Of a DNA stretch of 64,000 bases, positions 49,301-57,423 are shown piece after piece. Both the position numbers and the translations under genes were made by a program. Source of the stretch: Plasmopara viticola (lineage: Eukaryota > Oomycota > Peronosporomycetes > Peronosporales > Peronosporaceae). Positions within the stretch are counted from its first letter, which is position 1, and the number at the start of each line of letters is the position of its first letter. The stretch is taken from contig MBPM02000203.1 in assembly GCA_001695595.3 (NCBI GenBank), positions 1-64,000 of the forward strand, in the 5' to 3' direction. The notes under the pieces are model-generated. The model saw only the letters and a list, made by a program, of their open reading frames with translations, made no database searches and was not told the DNA's origin.

Positions 49301-50726
49301 CGCCCCCCTCGCCCGCCTCGGCTATGTGCTGAACCAACCGATTTGGTTCCACGCCGACGCTGATTTCCAGTTTGAACTCGCCGCCCGTGTTAGCAGCTCA
49401 AAAGTACAGCGGCGTAGTCTTTGCATGGTTGCCGAGCCCAAGCGCAGCTACCGCCAGCACACCGCAACAACTTTCAAACTTCGGTGTCTGGCTGACTTCT
49501 TGAACGCTGGCGGTGCATGGCCGGATGCTGATGCGTTTGCGCGCGGACACATTGACTACCGGCTCACGTCAGTCCCTGTGTACCAGCAGTACCAGTGGCT
49601 CCGACGCCTGCATCACGAAGCCACACAAGTCTTCGAGCGACTACGGGATCTATGCGCCAATACACCGCTCCCGCCTCCAGGCGTGGCCTGGGTGTGTCCC
49701 ACTGCACCATACGTTGGCGTGCGCGTGGGGGAACGCGTCTGTGTTGCGCCCTTAGTACCACGTTCCCAGTTGCTCCTGCTTGTGTGGAAGATCCCCACGC
49801 CCACGAAGCCTCACCCAATCCAGCTGCACGATGAGCACGCCACAACAATCGACATCAAAGTTTTCGTGGAACAGTCCAAGCGTTTACGTCGGCTGCTGCT
49901 TCCTGTATACGAAGATCTGCAATTCCGACTCGCCTTCCGTCTGTTGCCAGTGCGTTCACGATTCTCTTTTCTGCGCGAGGCGCATCCTGGCATCATCTAC
50001 TGCGTACGCAGCGGATGCAACGCAGTGGAAACAGAGCGGCACCTGTTCTTTGAGTGCGTTCTACCAGCCGAGCTATGGCCAGTTCTGTTTCGGGACTGGT
50101 CAGCTTTCTTTGTCACCACACCGACATGGCTCGACATCGCCCTTGGTCGCCCACCAGCCCTTACATCCGCTTGGCACGACCATGCCGCCGTGGTGCATGA
50201 TCTGTGGCAGATCACACGTTGCATCACGCTCCACTTGCTGTGGACAGTGCGCAATGACGGATTGTTCCGCCAGCGTGAGCTTTTGCCTCTGGTGCCTGCG
50301 CTCCGGGTCGTGTACACCACACTTAATGCCCACGTGCGTGCATGCAAACGTAGGGTGTACGACGAAGACCAGCAAGCATCGCTCCATTCTGTGCTGACCC
50401 GGCTCCGATGCTCTCGCTCGCCTGAGCCTGACTCTCGATCCAAATGCTGCGGTAGAGGACCCTGTGGTCGAGGCGCTGCATCAGGGCTGCGCGTCCAAAG
50501 AGTGAGCCTCCACTTCTCCACTTCAGTTTCGGAGACTAGAGGGTCGTCGCCAGGGCCCGAAAGGGCGACGGGCGGCTCGGGCCCGAATTCTGTTGTGGAG
50601 ATAGTGGTTGACCGCTCTAAGCCGGCGTGTCTGCAGCGGACCGAGAGCTGGAACACCGGCTTCGCTTCCCGCAACGACGGACAAGGCTTCGAACTGTACA
50701 TGGGAGGTCAATACTTTGCTAGGTAG
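46337..50726 (+). pseudogene. LINE copy 2 ORF2: APE endonuclease, reverse transcriptase, Cys-His domain
   Basis: The product would nick target DNA and copy element RNA onto the nick. The first frame (46337-47719, GTG-start region, 460 residues) has the exonuclease-endonuclease-phosphatase signatures VNTNG (20-24), QETKF (46-50), YIHNVYSP (130-137), LGDLNTP (164-170), RLDY (223-226) and DHLAH (251-255). The frame then shifts. 47575-48555 has the RT: PGMDALTAGFYQ, LDFEKAYDRVDW (motif A), RGVKQGDPLSALLF (B) and FFADDTTLL (C). A TAG at 48553 and another frame shift near 48660 follow. 48618-50726 is the thumb and C-terminal part with the Cys-His motif YCVRSGC…HLFFEC. Two frameshifts plus one stop break an otherwise complete protein. 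The final 100 residues overlap sequence reused in the 14906-15494 fragment. Confidence 0.9.
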
Positions 50727-50959
50727 GTCAACTATCACATCCAAGTGGATATCCGCGAAACCAACAGAAATACTGGTCCCGGTGAAGGATTGTGAATTAA
50801 AATCAATCAGTTCTATCCGGCCGTTCAAAGTGCTTGTCACACCAAACGATTAGAAGAAAACCTCAAGTTAACCTGTAGACAGGTAGTAGATTGTATATTA
50901 GTTGAACGACGTAGGCATAGAGAAGTGGAAGTCGTATTAAGTAATACAGACTACTTGAA

Positions 50960-50974
50960 CTCGGCCAAGCTGTC
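50960..50974. repeat. LINE target-site duplication, right copy
   Basis: ctcggccaagctgtc, identical to 43654-43668. It is followed directly by the normal tRNA-Ser 5' flank (gttaaagagtgaccgg). Confidence 0.9.
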
Positions 50975-51303
50975 GTTAAAGAGTGACCGGTTTCATTCGC
51001 TTATAAGCTGCTTCAAGCTTGGGCGAGAGCAAGAATGAGCCAAAAATCGTCCGACAACGCGCAAAGTGCACCCAAGAGGAATGTACACCTATTTCCAAAT
51101 CGTCGCACGAAGGCTACTACCTACTTTCTGATATGTTTCTTTTTTGACTGGATAGCTTCGTTTGTGTTGACAAGTGCTTGTGCTGAGGGGACAAGTCTAT
51201 AATTGTACAACTCAGGCCAGATGATATTAAAGTATCAAGTATAGCTATCGCATAAGTAAGCAAAACAACAAATATATATGAGCGAAATTGTAGCACTACC
51301 ATA

Positions 51304-51376
51304 TATCGGAGGAGGGGATCGAACCCTCGATCTTGAGCGTGTTAAGCTCACGTCCTAACCACTAGACGACACCGAC
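51304..51376 (-). tRNA. tRNA-Val (AAC)
   Basis: Consensus gene in a diverged unit. Confidence 0.94.
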
Positions 51377-51754
51377 ATTCGGCACATAGATAGTTACACA
51401 TTTACTAGATTTTGCCATGATGACTGTCTTCAAACCGCCTTTCTTTTGCTGTTATATTCATCACCTAGTGTTTAATCTTCGGTCTAACTAAAGGCCGTCA
51501 TATACCCAATGTTCATTTTGAAATAACAGAACGCGCACTTTAATTTGAGTAAGAAGCAGAAGTTATAATAAATATTGCACCTTTTGAAAAGAACAAAACC
51601 CTGGTGGCGGACAATTTACTCTGAAAATGTGATATGTAGGATCACGTTGCAATTGTTGCGCCATCTTATGCACAAAGATATAAAAGCATATTTATTAAGT
51701 TGAGAGATGTAATCTTGAATGACAGCGCTCGATAAATTATCGAGCACTTTGATT

Positions 51755-51835
51755 CGACAGCTGTGAGATTTGAACTCACGCGGGTTACCCCAATAGATTT
51801 CTAGTCTATCGCCTTAACCACTCGGCCAAGCTGTC
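51755..51835 (-). tRNA. tRNA-Ser (AGA)
   Basis: Consensus gene. The downstream hairpin is weakened (gctcgataaattatcgagc). Confidence 0.94.
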
Positions 51836-52159
51836 GTTAAAGAGTGACCGGTTTTCATTCGCTTTTAAGCTGCTTCTAGCTTGGGCGAGAGCAAGAATGA
51901 GCCAAAAATCGTCCGACAACGCGCAAAGTGCACCCAAGAGGAATGTACACCTATTTCCAAATCGTCGCACGAGGGCTACTACCTACTTTCTGATATGTTT
52001 CTTTTTCGACTGGATAGCTTTGTTTGTGTTGACAAGTGCTTGTGCTGAGGGGACAAGTCTATAATTGTACAACTCAGGCCAGATGATATTAAAGTATTGA
52101 GTGTAGCTATCGCAAAAGTAAGCAAACAAATATATGAGCGAAATTGTAGCACTACCATA

Positions 52160-52232
52160 TATCGGAGGAGGGGATCGAACCCTCGATCTTGAGCGTGTTA
52201 AGCTCACGTCCTAACCACTAGAAGACACCGAC
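52160..52232 (-). tRNA. tRNA-Val (AAC), D-stem variant
   Basis: Plus strand reads ctagaagacacc for ctagacgacacc, changing G10 of the tRNA to U. This breaks the first D-stem pair and alters box A. Confidence 0.88.
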
Positions 52233-52610
52233 ATTCGGCTCATAGATATTCACACACTTAATAAAATTTGCCATGATGACTGTCTTCAAACCGCCTTTCT
52301 TTTGCTGTTATATTCATCACCTAGTGTTTGATCTTCGCTCTAACTAAAGGCCGAAACATACCCAATGTTCATTTTGAAATAACAGAACGCGCACTTTGAT
52401 TTGAGTAAGAAGCAGAAGTAATAATAAATATTACACCTTTTGAAAAGAACAAAACCCTGGTGGCGGACAATTTACTCTGAAAATGTGATATTTAGGATCA
52501 CGTTGCAATTGTCGCGTCTTCTTATGCATAAAGATATAAAAGCATATTTATAAAGTTGAGAGGTGTAATCTTGAATGACAGCGCTCAAGAAATTATCAAG
52601 CACTTTGATT

Positions 52611-52672
52611 CGACAGCTGTGAGATTTAAACTTACACACAAGATTTGAACTCACGCGGGTTACCCCAATAGA
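52611..52672 (-). pseudogene. tRNA-Ser, broken at the inversion point
   Basis: The 3' half is present but carries a 19-nt insertion in the T arm, where gagattt is followed by aaacttacacacaag and the gene then resumes at atttgaactc. It stops at caatag (52672). The 5' half, including box A and the anticodon arm, is missing. Confidence 0.85.
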
Positions 52673-52675
52673 CGT

Positions 52676-52756
52676 GGCAGCTTGGCTGAGTTGTTAAGGC
52701 GATAGACTAGAAATCTATTGGGGTAACCCGCGTGAGTTCAAATCTCACAGCTGTCG
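52676..52756 (+). pseudogene. tRNA-Ser (AGA), inverted copy with box A changes
   Basis: Anticodon arm, variable arm and T arm are consensus. The 5' part reads GGCAGCTTGGCTGAGTTGTT, so the acceptor has A2 to G, the D stem C12 to U and the conserved GG of the D loop becomes UG. Box A is damaged, so transcription and folding are doubtful. Confidence 0.75.
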
Positions 52757-53133
52757 AATCAAAGTGCTCGATAATTTCTCGAGCGCTGTCATTCACGATT
52801 ACATCTCTTAACTTTATAAATATGCTTTTATATCTTTAAGCATAAGAAGGTGCAACAATTGCAACGTGATCATACATATCACATTTTCAGAATAAATTGT
52901 CCGCCACCAGGGTTTTGTTCTTTTAAAAGGCGCAATATTTATTATTACTTCTGCTTCTTACTCAAATCAAAGTGCGCGTTCTGTTATTTCAAAATGAACA
53001 TTGGGTATATGACGGCCTTTAGTTAACGGGAAAATTAAACACTAGGTGATGAATATAACAGCAAAAGAAAGGCGGTTTGAAGACAGTCATCATGGCACAT
53101 TTTAGTAAGTGTGTAAATATCTATGAGCCGAAT

Positions 53134-53206
53134 GTCGGTGTCGTCTAGTGGTTAGGACTTGAGCTTAATAGGCTCAAGATCGAGGGCTCGATCCCCTCCT
53201 CTGATA
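53134..53206 (+). pseudogene. tRNA-Val-derived copy, anticodon now AAT
   Basis: Loop reads TTAATAG, so the anticodon is AAT, which would read isoleucine codon AUU. T54 is changed to C (box B GGCTCGATCCC) and G26 to T, and the acceptor has C69 to U. The damaged box B and the array context favour a decaying tRNA-Val rather than a working tRNA-Ile. Confidence 0.75.
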
Positions 53207-53530
53207 TATGGTAGTGCTACAATTTCGCTCATATATTTGTTTGCTTACTTTTGCGATAGCTACACTCAATACTTTAATATCATCTGGCCTGAGTTGTACA
53301 ATTATTGACTTGTCCCCTCAGCACAAGCACTTGTCAACACAAACAAAGCTATCTAGTCAAAAAAGAAACATATCAGAAAGTAGGTAGTAGCCCTCGTGCG
53401 ACGATTTGGAAATAGGTGTACATTCCTCTTGGGTGCACTTTGCGCGTTGTCGGACGATTTTTGGCTCATTCTTGCTCTCGCCCAAGCTTGAAGCAGCTTA
53501 TAAGCGAATGAAAACCGGTCACTCTTTAAC

Positions 53531-53611
53531 GACAGCTTGGCCGAGTGGTTAAGGCGATAGACTAGAAATCTATTGGGGTACCCCGCGTGAGTTCAAATCT
53601 CACAGCTGTCG
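53531..53611 (+). tRNA. tRNA-Ser (AGA), inverted
   Basis: Consensus except one base in the variable arm (GGGGTACCCC for GGGGTAACCC), which keeps or strengthens the arm. Confidence 0.9.
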
Positions 53612-53988
53612 AATCAGAGTGCTCGATAATTTCTCGAGCGCTGTCATTCACGATTACATCTCTCAACTTTATAAATATGCATTTATATCGTTATGCATAA
53701 GAAGGTGCAACAATTGCAACGTGATCCTACATATCACATTTTCAGAGTAAATTGTCCGCCACCAGGGTTTTGTTTTTTTAAAAGGTGCAATATTTATTAT
53801 TACTTCTGCTTCTTACTCAAATCAAAGTGCGCATTCTGTTATTTCAAAATGAACATTGGGTATGTTTCGGCCTTCAGTTAGAGCGAAGATAAAACACTAG
53901 GTGATGAATATAACAGCAAAAGAAAGGCGGTTTGAAGACAGTCATTATGGCAAATTTTAGTAAGTGTGTGAATATCTATGAGCCGAAT

Positions 53989-54061
53989 GTCGGTGTCGTC
54001 TAGTGGTTAGGACGTGAGCTTAACACGCTCAAGATCGAGGGTTCGATCTCCTCCTCCGATA
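53989..54061 (+). tRNA. tRNA-Val (AAC), inverted
   Basis: Consensus except C61 to U in the T stem, giving a G-U pair. This is the last tRNA gene before the telomere-type repeats. Confidence 0.9.
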
Positions 54062-54281
54062 TATGGTAGTGCTACAATTTCGCTCATATATTTGTTTGCT
54101 TACTTTTGCGATATCTACACTCAATACTTAATATCATCTGGCCTGAGTTGTACAATTAAAGACTTGTCCCCTCAGCACAAGCACTTGTCAACACAAACAA
54201 AGCTATCCAGTCAAAAAAGAACATATCAGAAAGTAGGTAGTAGCCCTCGTGCGACGATATGGAAATAGGTGTACATTCCTC

Positions 54282-54371
54282 TAGGGTTTTGGGGTTATGG
54301 TTTAGGGTTTATGGTTTAGGGTTTAGGGTTTATTTTTGGGTTTAGGGTTAGGGTTTAGAGTTTAGGATTTA
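54282..54371 (+). repeat. Interstitial telomere-type repeats, block 1
   Basis: Degenerate TTTAGGG repeats (about six perfect copies, others such as tttatgg, ttttgggg, tttagag), G-rich strand reading to the right. They join directly onto the truncated array unit. This is the orientation of a right-hand chromosome end. Confidence 0.85.
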
Positions 54372-54525
54372 TTAAATTATGCAAGTTACTACACAAACTT
54401 AATTAATTCTAAAGAATTGTCCGAAATGATCCGATTGACTAATTCTTTCGCTGGTTTGCTTCTTCAGTAGGACATGTTATTCTATAGTTGGACTTGGACC
54501 TTACGGACATCTTACTAAAACTCTA
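54372..54525. other. Unrecognised AT-rich segment
   Basis: About 150 bp with no open frame of interest and no match to the array or to the neighbouring elements that I can see. It may be the remains of a terminally added element. Confidence 0.3.
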
Positions 54526-54757
54526 ACTTGAAAATCATACTTGAAATTCATACTTGAAATTCATACTTGAAATTCATACTTGAAATTCATACTTGAAATT
54601 CATACTTGAATTTCATATTTGAATTTCATACTTGAATTTCATACTTGAATTTCACACTTGAATTCATACTCGAATTTCATACTTGAATTTCATACTTGAA
54701 TTTCATACTTGAATTTCATACTTGAATTTCATACTTGAAATTCATACTTGAAATTTG
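54526..54757. repeat. 13-bp minisatellite
   Basis: About 18 tandem copies of acttgaaattcat or acttgaatttcat, with a block change from the AAATT to the AATTT form and back. It lies directly before telomere block 2. Confidence 0.88.
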
Positions 54758-54760
54758 TAC

Positions 54761-54775
54761 TAGGGTTTAGGGTTA
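54761..54775 (+). repeat. Telomere-type repeats, block 2
   Basis: tagggtttagggtta, two repeats, fused without spacer to the 3' end of the Penelope-like element to its right. The stop codon of that element's frame (54773-54775) is made from these repeat bases. Confidence 0.7.
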
Positions 54776-56272
54776 CTCCCCATCGGCTGTACAATTTTGT
54801 ATTAAGGCTGCAGTCGACGGGAGAGTTTTTGGAAGTCGCGAAGGACACAGAAGCGTCTTGAGAGTTGGAGGCTTGAGGTAGCAGATTTTAACCTGCGTTC
54901 CGAGTGCCTTTTCCAGCTCATCGGTCAGTAATATAGACCGTAGTCTGCTTCTCGAAAGTCCATTTGGGTCGTATTGGAGCTTGAAAACTATAGGTGCTGT
55001 AGATGACGTGTTTCGTGATGACGTAGTGTCGTCGAGCGCCTGTCTGAACAGCGGTTGCAGTATTCTCGGAGTATATCCTCGGTCAAGTAGCCGCGCATAG
55101 AGTTGTTTGACGATTCATTTAAAGTCACGATATCGAACATTCTGTTTGCGGTATTTACGGACTTGGCCAATGATTAGTCCTTTTAGAACACCAGGTGGAT
55201 GAGCGCTATTAGCAGGAATATACAGGTACAAATTCAGACTTTTCTGATATGTTCTTGTGTATATCCTTTGTTTGTCCCGAATGATTCGTAGGTCTAGAAA
55301 CACAGCTTCATCTTTGTCGATAGAGCTTGTGAATCGTAGCTTAGACCGCCGGGTAAATGTTGCTAACATGCGCTGGAAGCTATATGGCTCGGTGCTCGGA
55401 CTCCACAATGTGAAGATGTCATCGATGTAGCGTTTGTAGTAAACTACATGTCGCGAATATTCTGTGAGTAGAATTTCTTCGATGTGAGCCACGTAAAGGG
55501 AAGCGAATGCCGGTGCCACCGGTGTTCCCATAGCCGTTCCACGCAATTGGCGCCAGCATGAGTCTCCAAAGGTAAAGTAATTGTTGTGCATTACTACTTG
55601 GAGTCCAGACAGAATTGCGTTTTCCCATGGATGACCCCGTATACGTTCCGCGATTGCTTTGATAGCGTTGATAATCGGAATATTGGTGTAGAGAGATTCT
55701 ACGTCGATTGTGATCAACAGCGTATCAGGCGGGAGTATCAGATCCGGGAGGTCTGTCAATAGCTGGTCTGAGTCGCGTATATAGGAACTAGTGGATCTAT
55801 AAAAGGGTTGAAGTTGAAAATCTAACCACTTTGAAAGTCCTTCCAGTATACTTGCGCTATTGGATACAATGGGTCGAATACAGAGTTTAGGTTTGTGTAT
55901 TTTTGCTAATGCGTAAAACACATTCAACCTTGACTCTTCTAGTTTCGCCACAATGATCCGTGTTGTGTCCCAGTCAGTACGATGGGCATATGTCTTTGCC
56001 ATGTTTCTGTACCAAGTACGAACTTTTGTCCGCACAAGCCGGGTTAATGCTTCGACTGGAGCGCATTGCAGCTCGTATATTGACTTATCTGAAAAATGAT
56101 CAATACACAGTCTAACATAATGCTCCGTTGTAAAAAGAGCCGGCCCTAGGTTCTAGTCAGTAAGGACTACTCAAAGATCTGGGCGGCTTCTTAGGAGCTG
56201 AAACGTGTTCCGTTGTCTCGAGTAAAGGTTCCTGAGTTTCCTCGGTTCCCATGTCTCGCGACTGACGTTGTC
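54773..56272 (-). pseudogene. Penelope-like reverse transcriptase 1 (endonuclease-lacking), 5'-truncated
   Basis: On the minus strand the open core (56035-55115, 306 residues) has PLE reverse-transcriptase motifs: IHKPKLCIRPIVSN, DVESLYTNIP (motif A), AMGTPVAPAFASLY (B) and RYIDDIFTLW (C). It continues with the PLE thumb motif LNLYLYIPANSAHPPGV. In the same frame the protein runs on past a TGA at 55115-55117 (QLYARLLDRGYTPRIL, YDPNGLSRSRLRSIL, KPPTLKTLLCPSRLP) to a TAA at 54773. Upstream it also continues through a TAG at 56153 (in place of Lys in the TDKNLGPA motif) and a TGA at 56171. Similarity stops near telomere block 3, so the 5' end is missing. There is no GIY-YIG domain after the thumb, and the frame ends about 25 residues after KPPTLK, as in copy 2. 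Three stops make it a dead copy. Confidence 0.88.
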
Positions 56273-56307
56273 TTAGGGTTTAGGGTTTAGGGTTTAGGGT
56301 TTAGGGT
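56273..56307 (+). repeat. Telomere-type repeats, block 3
   Basis: Five uninterrupted TTTAGGG repeats, G-rich strand to the right, abutting the truncated 5' side of PLE 1 and the next minus-strand segment. Confidence 0.9.
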
Positions 56308-56868
56308 GGAGTCAACCGAGGCAGACATAGTTCACCTTCCCTTTGAAAACCAATGTATGTTTACACACGTATCTCAAAGGAAATTCAAATGTGAACTTAG
56401 CCTTTCGGCTGGGAGGCCTTCATCAGTGAGAAATACCCACGTGTAATTACGGTTATTATCAGCCACTCATTTTTTAAGCGGGCTTGAAATAAACGCTTAA
56501 ATCACATACAATTTAAACGTCATACCGTAAATCAAATTCCTGGGAAAATTTGACGCAGAATGATATTTTTCTCGAAATTTCTAAGAAAAAAATCATTAAG
56601 TACCAATAAGAAGTACAAAAGTAACAAACTTCTGTATCGACCAAATCGACACAATTTCGTCGCAATTAACCAAATATGGGTTCAAAGAACCAAATTTGTA
56701 CAGGACAAATGAGTAACAAATTTGATACCAAATCACAATTTTGGTTGCAAATGACTTTATTTGTTACCAAAAAAGGAGAGTGGAGGTCACTCGGAATGAT
56801 GGTCATTATATAAGATTCCAGGGTGTGACACTATGGAAGAGTGACAGTGAATAATTTTTAGAGGTAAT
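56308..56868 (-). mobile_element. Probable PLE 3' fragment carrying a hammerhead ribozyme
   Basis: 560 bp bounded on both sides by TTTAGGG blocks, with no coding capacity. On the minus strand its 3' part contains a hammerhead-like fold (56365-56444). Hammerhead motifs are known from the terminal repeats of Penelope-like elements, so I read this as the 3' end of a strongly 5'-truncated element or as part of the 3' region of the element at 57424-59510. The rest is AT-rich, with short runs such as accaaat and aacaaat that I cannot assign. Confidence 0.5.
56365..56444 (-). ncRNA. Hammerhead-type self-cleaving ribozyme (predicted)
   Basis: Minus-strand core CTGATGA (56420-56426) and GAAA (56403-56406) lie in the correct order. 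Stem II is GGC/GCC with loop CTCCCA and one extra A at its base. Stem III is AGG/CCT capped by a 7-bp hairpin AAGTTCA/TGAATTT with loop CATT. Stem I is TGAG/CTCA, extended by ATAC/GTAT and GTGT/ACAC with small internal loops. The cleavage triplet is CTT, with scission predicted after 56377. All three helices form and stem I is open, as in type I hammerheads. The short stem II and the extra A lower confidence. Confidence 0.65.
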
Positions 56869-56884
56869 GGGTTTAGGGTTTAGG
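56869..56884 (+). repeat. Telomere-type repeats, block 4
   Basis: gggtttagggtttagg, about two repeats in the same orientation as the other blocks, running straight into the palindrome at 56883. Confidence 0.75.
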
Positions 56885-56906
56885 CCCGGGTATAGATACC
56901 CGGGCC
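56883..56906. repeat. Perfect 11-bp inverted repeat
   Basis: GGCCCGGGTAT and ATACCCGGGCC separated by AG. It is a GC-rich cruciform-capable palindrome at the junction of a telomere block and the 3' end of the PLE copy 2 region. Confidence 0.85.
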
Positions 56907-57423
56907 CGAAGTCACTGTCTCAAAATAGTGTAATAGTAAAGTAATCGTCAATAATATTAATAATATCGCTTATTAATAAAATTTTGTATTAATAAAATTT
57001 TGTTTAATAATTTTTTTATTAATAATATTTTTAATAATATTTTTGAAGTCCAGAAATTACGAATTGTACGTGAGGGTCCACGGGCAGGTATACGTACAAG
57101 ACGATATCACTGTATTTAAATATACACTGACGGTAACTTCCCATTACGGGTAAGTAAAACCAAGGTAATTATTCGATGGGCTCCTAAAAAGTGCTACCGA
57201 ACCTATGATCTAAAGTATTGGTCTTCCCTGCCCGGGATCAATATTTTAGTGAGGTCCAGCGCGGTCCGGGATTGGGAATCGGTAGATATTACGCCAGTGT
57301 GGTACGTTGTCTTTACGATACGGGTCGTACATTGGTCGATAATATGGGGTAAAACCCAATTTTATCGACCACTTGCGACCTAGCTGCACAGAGTGATATC
57401 ACCAATTCATTCTTTTAACTAAT
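56907..57423 (-). other. 3' flank of PLE copy 2, non-coding
   Basis: Probable 3' untranslated region of the element at 57424-59510. It contains an AT-rich stretch (about 56945-57045, repeated ttaataaaatttt and aataatattttt) and a hairpin at 57334-57370. No open frame of note. Confidence 0.5.
57334..57370. repeat. Hairpin in PLE 3' region
   Basis: GGTCGATAA pairs with TTATCGACC, and inner GGG/CCC pairs further close the loop. It lies about 55 bp after the PLE stop codon on the minus strand. Confidence 0.6.

Larger units (their letters stand above)
43669..50959 (+). mobile_element. LINE copy 2, long copy inserted in tRNA-Ser
   Basis: 7.29 kb between perfect 15-bp target-site duplications, so both ends of this insertion are present. 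Plus-strand order: leader, ORF1 (43759-46335), ORF2 with APE-type endonuclease, reverse transcriptase and a C-terminal Cys-His motif (46337-50726), then about 230 bp of 3' untranslated sequence ending gactacttgaa without poly(A). The layout and RT motifs fit an L1/Tx1-like LINE; that clade call is inference. Both ORFs are broken by frameshifts and at least one stop, so this copy is not autonomous as read. It is oriented against the tRNA genes. Much higher GC than the flanking array. Confidence 0.92.
50960..52672 (-). repeat. tRNA Val/Ser array, block D (diverged units)
   Basis: Two more minus-strand units to the right of the LINE. They differ from the core by scattered substitutions (for example agtatcaagtatagc, cttttaagctgcttctagc, gaagacacc), unlike the near-identical core. 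The block ends inside a tRNA-Ser at 52672, where orientation flips. Confidence 0.92.
52673..54281 (+). repeat. tRNA Val/Ser array, block E (inverted)
   Basis: Two units in reverse orientation to the rest of the array, order Ser-Val-Ser-Val on the plus strand. Together with block D they form an imperfect inverted repeat centred near 52673: the Ser-to-Val gap is 378 bp on one side and 379 bp on the other. The last unit is cut at gtacattcctc (54281) where telomere-type repeats begin. Sequence is as diverged as block D. Confidence 0.92.

Noticed and set aside
49997..50701. 234-codon minus-strand open frame
   Set aside because: Antisense to the C-terminal part of LINE ORF2; no recognisable motif.
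53134..53206. Genuine tRNA-Ile (AAT)
   Set aside because: Body is the array tRNA-Val with further damage in box B and the acceptor stem; best explained as a decaying Val copy.
1..54281. CRISPR-like or satellite array
   Set aside because: Unit is about 854 bp and contains two well-formed tRNA genes; there are no short repeats with unique spacers.
1..54281. Entamoeba origin suggested by tandem tRNA arrays
   Set aside because: Entamoeba lacks TTTAGGG telomeres and copia elements of this type; the retroelement proteins and GC content fit an oomycete better.
54282..56884. The present chromosome end
   Set aside because: Repeats are short and interrupted and are followed by 7 kb of other sequence including a copia element, so they are interstitial now.
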